Source: Corticium candelabrum (taxonomy: Eukaryota; Porifera; Homoscleromorpha; Homosclerophorida; Plakinidae). From it: a stretch of DNA of 64,000 bases. This document shows positions 55,401 through 64,000 of this stretch, one piece after another. The notes beneath the pieces were generated by a model, which was given only the letters and a program-made list of their open reading frames with translations, was not told the origin of the DNA and did no database searches. The stretch spans positions 1,667,231 through 1,731,230 of the forward strand of contig NC_085103.1 of NCBI RefSeq assembly GCF_963422355.1. Direction: 5' to 3'. A program made the position numbers and the translations under genes. Within the stretch, counting starts at the first letter, position 1; every line of letters begins with the position of its first letter.

Positions 55401-56230
55401 CCGTGGAGCTCGATTTGGAATTGGCGCTACACGAGTCTGGAAGGCCGAGGTTATTTAAGGATGCGAACGAACCAAGCAAATTCATTCTGAGGTCCTCCCT
55501 TACCAATTCATACGACCACCCTGAATGCTTATTTGTACCATGTGACAGTGTTGTCGGCACTATTGATGCTGCTGGTGTCAAAATTGTTGTCTCCGATTCC
55601 AAAGCACTTTCCTGTAGCACTTGATTACCAGGTACTGCAAGCGACATAGGGCTTACCACAAAATTGACATGGTTTAGCGATTGACGAATAAGGAAATTCT
55701 TGGGATGAAACTAACATATTGATTGCGTCGGATGTGATCGAATACTCGCTGGCGTGAGCCATGATGCCGACGACATGTTTTGACCGGACAGACAGCAATT
55801 GGACAGAATACTAGACCAGGCGATTGCATTGCTAGAAGCAAGAAGGCTAGAAAACCAAAATTTCGAAATCTGACAACAGTATCGCATGGAACTGTGAGCT
55901 TCGCTGTGGAGTATACTCTGCCCTTCACATCCGCGTCTCTGTCTGTCTTAAACAATTTAATATGCTTTAACCAGAAAATACTAATATTAATTAAAACAAT
56001 CTTAGGGTTATATGCCCTGTACATCAAGTTAACTGAATTAAGTACAACTAAAAGGGGAAAGCTCGTAAGTAGCAAACTATTTATAAACATTATGTCTTTA
56101 TTGTCTTAAACGATTCCATTGATTTTTGTTGAGTATTTCTGCGTTCTCCCTCTGCAAACATGTAGATCACCGAATAGACCATTTAGAGTTGAACTGGGCG
56201 ATTGATTTTCCTTGAACAGCATGTGCCAGA
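55401..56230. other. Intergenic
   Basis: Only short unrelated ORFs on both strands; no recognisable domain. Confidence 0.45.
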
Positions 56231-57450
56231 TAGGGGCGGCGGAGCACTCCACAGACCTAGAGTGCTACTGTGGAAACAAACTGATTAGCCCAACACCATT
56301 TGTTTAATGTGATATAATGGTGTGTAATACCCTACTGTTTGTGAGTACTTACGTTCGACCTGCGATACACTAAACTAAAATTGTTTTGTCGAAAAGATGT
56401 TTATTGTTACTCACTATACATACAGCGTTTTAGGATATTAATGAAGTGATTAAAACTTGCCAAAAAGACGTAAGCGGTCTTCATTACGTAAAACAGGTTC
56501 TCGCATGGTTGAGAGTAATCTATCGTTCATTCCTTATGTATATGAAGAAACTGCAAGTTATGATATCTCTCTTGTTCTATTGCTGTTTGAAGATACGACT
56601 TGATCCGTCTGAGAGAAGAACATGACCCTTCATTGTGGCTGATGTAGCAGACATTACTAATGGCAACCGGAAAGTTTGCAGAGTCCTAGAAACAACTCTT
56701 GGTACCGATTCAGTTGGTCATTTAACTTTCTTATTTGTAAAAATCAATTTCTTGGAAAGTACTCTTAAGCATTAATTCATACCTCTGTGTGCAAATCTTA
56801 TTGAACGTCAACCCCAAAATGGCCATGAATTTCTTGACTAGTGTCAAGATGGATGTGCTGGCCTTCAGCGGCTGCCTTGAACATTCTTTCAACTTTTGTA
56901 GGTACAACGAATTGGGAGCTTCAAACCTTCTCTCTATTTTGCCTACGTACTCTTTCGCAATTTCAAATTACTGCCTGCGATAGAATTCTTTGGATGTAGG
57001 ATTGTGAAAGGCATTCTCTATTGTTTCGTCATATCTCCTTGGTGCTCGATCTTCTTCTCCGCGATAGAATTGGGTCGCCAACTCCCACCTGATTACGTTT
57101 CGCCATAATTAAATATGTCATCCGACATTTGTTCAAATCGATCGTCATAATTTTCTCTTTTATAGTATGCAAAGTAACAGCCGTGCAGGCTCGAGCTTCT
57201 ATCGCACAAATGGTTTTCTTTGAAAGGTCTTGCTTATCATTATGCCAAATAGAAATTGAAACGTGTCCATTGAGAATAGCATACCTCTTGCTTGTGCTGT
57301 GACATCAATCATGCCGCTGTATTCTTCCATGATTTCTTCCATGGTTATTCGAATAACATCATAATTGACAAGAAAGAGTTTACTGCGCACGTACCGTTTA
57401 GCGAGTAGCACAGAGAGGCTTGATACCAGGAGTAGCTTGAGCAAGTTGCG
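56231..57450 (-). pseudogene. Second ZMYM1-like hAT transposase, heavily decayed
   Basis: Minus-strand remnants in order: LVNYDVIRITMEEIMEEYS and FQFLFGIMISKTF (57,400-57,200); a basic RRR segment and a FEIAKEYVGKIERRF phrase (about 57,060-56,920); the dimerisation motif SLRRIKSYLQTAIEQERYHN (about 56,600-56,540); and a final RLRLFGKF before a stop near 56,455. A terminus-like GGGGCGGCGGAGCAC at about 56,235 lies beyond the C-terminus, as in the 29.2-31.6-kb element. Many stops and frame shifts; the N-terminal half is missing or unrecognisable. Confidence 0.65.
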
Positions 57451-57479
57451 AATGGCACCTAAAACATGACCAAATTTCT

Positions 57480-58760
57480 TCTTGCCAGCTCCTCCTCCCC
57501 TGCCAGTGTAGAAGCTTCCTTTAACATCTCTACAGATTCCTTCCCATATCTGCCAAACTCTTCAACAGCTAGCGGTCTAAACAGATGTCCAAGATTTAAA
57601 AATTTTGTGAGATATTTGTGGTTCTTCTCTTTTCCTATTGTAGCTGCTGCAAATCCTACGTGTGTGCTGTTTCCAGACAGATCTTTTTAGAGCACAAGGA
57701 TGAGCGATTGTATCATAGGTTTTTACCATCTTTATGACTGTAAATCACAATATCGGGACGCTGTTTTCCCTCAAACTGATCTGGAGTCTCACTTTGGCAG
57801 CGTAAATTGATAAACCTGACTACGTCATAAAAGCAATCAGGACAAGGTCGTGTCGCCTAATTGTGCCTTCACCAAATTTCCATGTGAGAAGATCGTATCA
57901 TCTAGAGACCACTTCTTGCTGACATTGAGGAACAAAGCAGCAGGTGTCACTTAGATGACGAAGACCTCCTTCAAGTCACAAAACCAAGCAGTTCAAAACT
58001 CACCGTTTCAAGGTGTGAAATGGTGCTAGAAAGTGTTAACCTCCAGCTATTTCCCGTAATGGCTCCGCGACAGCTAATAAGACTTGACCGGTGCTCTTTG
58101 ATGAAAAAAGATGCAAGAAATGCTTCAAATTGCATATCATTCATCTCCTTGTGGGTTCTTGTTTGAAGATTGTTTGGTTATTTAAACAATTGATCTAAAG
58201 ATGGGTAGATTTGTCTTGCGCTTCTTTTCAACTTGTAAGACTCATGCATTCAAAGAATTCTTCAAATCTACTGTAAGGGTAGATTTTCGACAATACAGGC
58301 AGCTGTAAGATCTTCACATATTTAATGTCAGTGAAAACGGGCATATTTGACAAACTGTTAGCTTCCGCACCTAAAATGATGAAATGGTTGTCAGGAAATC
58401 TTCATTGAGACCAAAGCCCCAACTTTGATTCAGCATAAGCTGTTGATCGAAATTTTCCGATGTCTTTTAGTCAATTTGCGTCCAAAAATGCTCTCAAACG
58501 TACTGATGACATGCAGACGGGCCATACCTGTGCTTACCCGTTGTGAAACAGCCCGTAAGAGATGGAACACTTTTTGCACCCCTCAGTAGCGTCATAGTAA
58601 TGATGATGATTGACTGCCTCCATTTGGAGCAGTCTGGACAAAACGAATTTCCGATTTAGCTTTTGTAAGGCATAGACTTTGTACAATTTTTCCTTTTCTA
58701 GTAGAGTCCCTAAGAGCTTCATACCATTAGATCGCACGAGAGTAGGTAACAAATGACCAT
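57480..58760 (-). pseudogene. Retroelement-like C-terminal remnant
   Basis: Minus strand: RPDIVIYSHKDG at about 57,760-57,725, then VGFAAATIGKEKNHKYLTKF and FRPLAVEEFGRYGKESVEML at about 57,660-57,520. RPD...K..KY...F.PLA.E..G is the kind of C-terminal segment seen after the reverse transcriptase in several invertebrate retroelements. Stops and frame changes are frequent; the part above 57,800 gives only fragments (KFVLSRLLQMEAVNHHHYYD at about 58,660). No reverse transcriptase motif was found. Confidence 0.35.
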
Positions 58761-58976
58761 TCTTGACAACAATTCAAAGAAATGCCTCACATTTTGAATC
58801 TGTCAACTCAAGGCCAATGCTCGATAATTTAGACTTTTAGCTCTTTGTCGTTGAAAACACGTCTTGTTTGGGACCAAGAACTGTAACATCATCAAGATAT
58901 CATGACGTTAACTTTGAAGAATTATGTCTCTCGCTGTCTCTCTATCATCTTTACCCCATGTCTCACACAGACCCAA

Positions 58977-59005
58977 ACACGCACACACACACACACACAC
59001 GAACA

Positions 59006-59095
<90 letters not shown>

Positions 59096-59101
59096 AACAC
59101 A
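58977..59101. repeat. (CA)n microsatellite
   Basis: CA run with ACGAACAC and AAACAC interruptions, followed by CATACATA. Confidence 0.95.
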
Positions 59102-60819
59102 TACATACTTACATAAATACATACATATACACACACTTCTGTATAGCTGAACAACACGTGCTACTCAAGCACAGGTATTTACACTTACGTCCGCACTTTA
59201 ATTATTTAGCATTCACATATTGTCAGCTACATCTACAACCAGACTTCACCCCCACGGATGCTTTAATGAAGCCATTATCTACTCGCATATCTGTAAGTTA
59301 GCTCTGGTGATTACCAACGTAACCTGCAAAGTAGGGCTGTCACAAGCACATACACATGGCGTCAATCAAACAACTAGATCAAAGTAGTTTGCTAAGTTGT
59401 GATATCCGCTTATCCTGTATATTGCATATCACAAAATTAATACGAAAGGCATTCAGCCCTTTGTGTACAATAAAAAGTAAAATAAACTTTTATCAATACA
59501 TAATTCGATGATTTCATAATCCATTATCCAGGTAGTAGCATTTCTGCTAGAAACGTTATCTATAGACACAATTGAGTAACTAATTTGGATGCGTTCATCT
59601 GCAGTACAAGCTGTTCGTTCAGCGAACAAGCGTTAACTTAAACGATGCAACTAATGTAACTTTAGACGTCAAATGAAACTTTCATTTATGGCTATACGTG
59701 CGATCTCAAGTCAATTAGATCGGAAGACCATTGGTCGGTCGTTCTGAGACGGCTTTGCAACTGATCGTGTAATCGGTCGCCTAGAAAAGAAAAATGAGTG
59801 ACGTTTGAACCGGTTCAGTGCGGCAGTAAACAAGACAGTGGCACCTGCCACGTCTCCTAAAATGAAGCTGTCATCATTACGTAGGTTTACCTAATCTGTG
59901 AATGCGCCAGAGGGCGTGTCGGCTACGGTAACAGTTAATACCACAAAAGATATTGGACAGAGTGTATCGTATCAAGCTATTGCATTCTTTGAAGTTCTTG
60001 AGTGCTTAACTAGTACGACCCTGTATACCTGTCATCAGATCGAGGTAACGTTTCTATCGACTAACGTAAATTAGAGCTACTGAAATTATTGATCGTGCTC
60101 AGTTCTCGACTCCAGTCATCAGAATGAGGTAAAGTGGAACAAATGGTTACGTTTTTTACTATTTCCAGGTGCATATTTTGTACTTGTAGCCATTACTCGT
60201 CCAGAATATTTGGGTTGATGGTATATTTTCCAATTATGGTGTTGATCCAATTCCTGATTTTCACTTCAACGGTCTCAAGTTAGTATCGTCTAGCCTGTAA
60301 GAACGTTCGACCTTGTCTACGAGCCTGACTGAATGTATACACGTCTGTTTAGTTAGATGCCATAGTTATTTGCAGACAATTCATCAAGTCTGTTGGGTTT
60401 AGCGTTGATATGTTTTTTCTGGCCTTACTCACACTGGCCGTGTTCACATTATAGGGTTAGAAAACCAGGTTTGCATTAATTAATTGTAACACTCTGGTGT
60501 ACTGTCACGCGCAAGGTGTGTTCAAACGTTGAACTAATCCATACTGCCTCTAAACTGGTTCACCTATGATAATCAAGTGGTCTAGCTACGCTATACATTT
60601 CCGACCTCAATAATGTTTTTCTGACCAGCTCCGTCTTTCTTCCTGGTTCGGGTCTAGGGTAAATAATATAGGGACCACATACGTGTGATACATATTACAA
60701 CAGCAACACCTACAGCTGTCTGAATCTGCGGTGCCTTTTTATGTAAAGAATTCTATAAGTTGTGCTGCGGATTCGATTTGGTCAAGAAACAAGTGACAAT
60801 GGTAGAACTAAGGGATGTC
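59102..60819. other. Intergenic
   Basis: No gene recognised on either strand. Confidence 0.5.
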
Positions 60820-61030
60820 TAAGTTGTCGCCATGTTACCAAAATTGGCGACAGACTTTTATTGGACGACAAAGACGTGAATTTTAGGGGACAGACGTACA
60901 GAACTTTGAAGTGACTCAAACTGTCTTACCTTCGGAAAGCAGGCACCTGTCGCCAGAAGACAAGTGACTGCAATCATAGTCTTGGCGTGGCTGGACCTGC
61001 TGACAACGGTCTGTTCACGTCAGCAAAATA
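60820..61030. repeat. Dispersed repeat, copy B
   Basis: Reverse-complement partner of 41,880-42,116. Confidence 0.75.
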
Positions 61031-61140
61031 TAATCCAGTCTACCTATTAGCAGCTATTTAGCGCAATAGACCTTTAGCGCACGAGGTACCAATTGACAAC
61101 ATGTTGCGAGGGTTAGTAGTTATCCGTCCAGAGGCCATGC

Positions 61141-61365
61141 ATGCAGTTTCCTGTAGCCTCGCAAGCCAGGATCTTCCGCGCAGTCGCTGATCTAAACGCA
61201 CGTGAATCACGCGAAGAGGAGGAGCTTTTGCCGGAATTGCTCCAGCGCGAGCAGAGCCTGGTCGCTTTCGAAAACGTCATAGTGACGTGGAACCCTGGAT
61301 CCGGTTTCACAGCTTGGATAAGGCTAATTCGATTAGCTAAGCATGTAGGTATGAAAGTTGAGTAA
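61141..61365 (+). other. Small open frame, unassigned
   Basis: 74 codons starting MQFPVASQARIFRAV, with a basic/acidic helical middle (ARESREEEELLPELLQREQS) and no known domain. The following 230 bp are non-coding. Could be an exon of the locus that contains the YfaP fragment at 61.6 kb. Confidence 0.2.
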
Positions 61366-61596
61366 CAGGCGACATCACTTCACGCACTTGCTTGTTTTGC
61401 GCGAAGTATGTAGTTGAGATCATCGTTCGCTTCTAGTACGTATCTAGACAGCTTAGCCATGTAATATTCTGCAGTGTCACGACTCCTTTTCAGCATTCAG
61501 TTTTACCAACAGTACACCGCCGAATCTACATCTGCAGCCCCGTAGTTTGAGAAAGGAACTCATTGAACGCGGTTAGTGTATATGTAGCAGTCAGAG

Positions 61597-61735
61597 TCCG
61601 TCAGAAACATTGGGTAACATTCCAAATATTTACTTTACTCAAAAAGTTCCAAGTTATTGACAGGATCACCAATCGTTATAAAGACTTGTTCGCAGACGAA
61701 GCAGAAGCATTTCTTCGTTAACAGTCTCAAGGATA
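61597..61735 (+). pseudogene. Stray copy of the last YfaP exon
   Basis: The plus strand repeats the end of the exon at about 54,190-54,315: HWVTFQIFT.LK.FQVID.IT..YK.LFA. A stop (TAA after FLR) comes slightly earlier than in the parent, at about 61,720. No preceding YfaP exon was found immediately upstream, so this is a partial duplicate or the last exon of a decayed paralogue. Confidence 0.75.
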
Positions 61736-63052
61736 AAAGCTTTGTTAACTGGTGTCTTTGATATGCTAATTGGTTTGGTGCGCTAGTATTAGTTCCATCT
61801 TCTGTAAGCGGGCGCATCAAAGAGTGCGCCTTTAGCTTATCTTACGTGCTGATGTTTGTGTATTTTTGTCTTGTTGCTTTCGTACTGCTGTGCTCGATTA
61901 TTTTTACTGCTTCAGTCTTAGAGTAAAACTTGCTAAACATGATGCGGAATCACGTCAGTGTTTTTATAAGTTTGAATCAAAAATTTGTACAAAAGAACGT
62001 TTTTACAGTTGTTATAATAGCGTTTACTAAAGTCGAAAACCTCGTTTCTCTTCGGTCATTCAACTTAAAGTGATTAATTTTTGTCTGAGTAAATTACTAA
62101 AAGCTTTTCCTAGGTAATCCTCGACTTGAGATAAACTTAGTTTTAATTTGGCTATTCACATGAAAAATAGACTGATTTTCATACTCATATTCTTTCTACA
62201 GATAGTGTATGACATCTCATGGCGAGCTACCAGTCATGTGGTGATGGCAGAGCCATTCAAAAATATCAAGCGCGGATCCAGGGATGGTCACCCAATATAT
62301 GCAGCACAGTCTTGAGAAATTTTCACATGTGTTCTCAATATTCTATTCAAAGTAATGTCTACTGTAAAGGGTCTTAGTGTCAAGCTATAGTTGTCTTCTT
62401 TAAAAGTAAAGCATATATAAACGTATAGATAGGACTTGCCAAGGGCTGCAGCTTTTCAGGGACAACGTGTCGGAACCAATGACCGATGGTTTAAATATGC
62501 ACGCGAAACATAAAGGTTTGTGAAGCTGTAGGCAACTTTGTGCCGTCTATATACACCCTGTATAGTTCTGGTAGACAAAGGTATCGCGCAAATGTTGCAT
62601 CAGATACAGTAGACGAGAGCTTGATAATGAACTACTGTCATTCCACTTCCCTTGGCAGAATAGAGTAAATGTTTGGACTCAATTTATGCTGTCGGGACCT
62701 TGAACATTTCTTTGTTTGTGCAATTGCGTATAGGAACGAGTTTCTGAAACGTAGAAGAACTTAAGTACTTAGACTAAACCTTGTCCCTCTAGGTATGCGT
62801 ATACAAAGCAATTCTGGAAAGGCAAGCGGAAAAGATTGGAGTGTTTAATCAGACGGATCTGCCTATTGTCCAGCGACTTTTGACGAGAAGCTGGTATCGG
62901 TCACTGGCAGGAATTTGAAATTAAAGACTTGCCTTCAACTCTTTAGCAGCCTCTAACAGTCGCCGCAGATGAGCAGTATTGTCCATTTGTAAATACACTT
63001 TTGAGAATTATTTGCACACTATCAGTAACCACTTGTAGATTGTGACCGGAGC
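61736..63052. other. Intergenic, possible small exon
   Basis: A possible exon after the acceptor TCTCTAG at about 62,793 stays open for about 43 codons (KAILERQAEKIGVFNQTDLP) to a TGA near 62,920; unassigned. Confidence 0.25.
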
Positions 63053-63247
63053 ATGAGTGAACTATTACGACCTAAATCTTACCTGCCTTCTACAATGAGA
63101 CAGAAAATTAACGGTCTCCCGCGGTCACACTTTCACTACGACACGGAAAGAGAATACGAAGAAGTCAACAACGATTTGCTAGAAAACCCAAAAATTGAAT
63201 TATTTAATATCCATATTCTGGACACAGATGACATAATGGCAACTTAG
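63053..63247 (+). other. Possible terminal exon, unassigned
   Basis: A TTGTAG acceptor just upstream (about 63,041) opens a frame of about 65 codons to a TAG at 63,245, with KINGLPRSHFHYDTEREYEE and an acidic end (DTDDIMAT). Protein-like composition but no recognised family and no partner exon. Confidence 0.3.
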
Positions 63248-64000
63248 TGCGTAGTGCTATTTAGTAACTACAGAGCTTCTGTAAGCCTATCCTATTTTTG
63301 TGTTCACATAAATTTGCATTTATTGATATCAATCGTACATCCCATTTTGGGCTGTGGATGCGCTCCTGCAAATCAAAGCTATAGAGTTAACAGTTACAAC
63401 TAAATCTTGCGGTAATAAAAGCATGTAAACTGTATTTAGTGACACAAAAGGTCTGCATGACATCACCTCGGCATTCTAGTAGCAACAGGAACTCTTGGCT
63501 TGCGAACCGATTTCCGAACTCGTGAAGAAGCATTGATAGATATTCTATCTATTAAGGAAAAGACTGATTATTTACCGTGTAAACGTTAACAAAGCAGTGG
63601 AGTAGAATAGTGTCCAATATCTAATTTTGGATAACGGCTAGATTCGGACGCGAGATCTTGGTCCAACGCTGTTGTCTAGGTATGAAATATAAGGCAACGT
63701 AGAGATGTTAGGCAGCTGATCTTGATCCGTGACAATCAATGGATTTGGCTCGTTCTAGCGAGAACGAGACTCGACTAAACGTAAACCACGCCCTACCTCT
63801 AGACCCGGACAAATTCCTCTAGTTTTGGACGGCCTCTTGTGTAGAGCTAACAAAGCACAAAACAAACCGAATCTATTTCTTGCAGTAGCCTAACATCTCA
63901 TCTTCCAAACAATCGTATGGGCAGCGTCGTCGTGTTTCGTGCATAGCCGTGGTAGTCGTCAGACTTGAGTGAAGTCTCGCCCTCAAGTTTCGGATGCCCG
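63248..64000. other. Intergenic
   Basis: No gene recognised. The last bases (CAAGTTTCGGATGCC) repeat a phrase at about 35,792-35,806. Confidence 0.5.

Overview
The window is eukaryotic, most likely from a sponge or another marine invertebrate. Genes are split by short GT-AG introns, intergenic DNA is AT-rich and full of microsatellites, and the gene content fits: 2',5'-oligoadenylate synthetase (a family well known in sponges), a secreted VWD/CCP/EGF protein ending in a YfaP-type domain, a mitochondrial ribosomal protein, and many decayed DNA transposons. No bacterial operon, CRISPR array or rRNA gene is visible. The assignment to sponges is inference from gene content, not from a marker gene.

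Layout. 1-12.9 kb: no confident host gene; a possible nested pair of DNA transposons (2.7-6.1 kb), an uninterrupted 2.5-kb (CA)n tract (7,758-10,280), a TATACAG minisatellite and a tRNA-derived SINE. 12.97-35.6 kb: a large inverted duplication. Each arm (about 3.3 and 3.7 kb) carries a seven-exon OAS gene, and the copies are head to head. The left copy (minus strand) reads intact; the right copy (plus strand) has a 4-bp frameshifting duplication, a partial exon-3 duplication and a MITE in intron 1. The 15.8 kb between the two start codons is filled by a Ty3/Gypsy element with very short LTRs (16.4-22.0 kb, itself split by a hAT-like element with a 5-bp target duplication), a decayed MULE-type gene with C2H2, transposase, SWIM, PHD and OTU segments (22.8-29.1 kb), a 958-bp long-TIR MITE, and a frameshifted ZMYM1-like hAT transposase (29.2-31.6 kb).

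35.6-50.6 kb: a frame-broken coding-like segment of unknown origin (36.0-37.5 kb), MITEs, a SANT/Myb-like gene (plus, about 39.8-43.6 kb) tail to tail with the mL45 gene MRPL45 (minus, from 43.7 kb), long microsatellites and two more SINE copies. 50.6-54.3 kb: eight exons of a secreted VWD-C8-CCP-(EGF-CCP)x3-EGF-CarboxypepD_reg-YfaP protein whose middle grew by tandem duplication of a 440-bp exon-plus-intron unit. 54.3-64 kb: hairpin MITEs, a second decayed hAT transposase with retroelement-like debris, a stray copy of the last YfaP exon (61.6 kb) and unassigned small ORFs.

The most interesting point is the divergent OAS pair: one apparently functional gene and one degenerating copy in inverted orientation, able in principle to yield complementary transcripts of a gene family that in vertebrates senses double-stranded RNA. 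All exon boundaries were read by eye from splice consensus and frame continuity.
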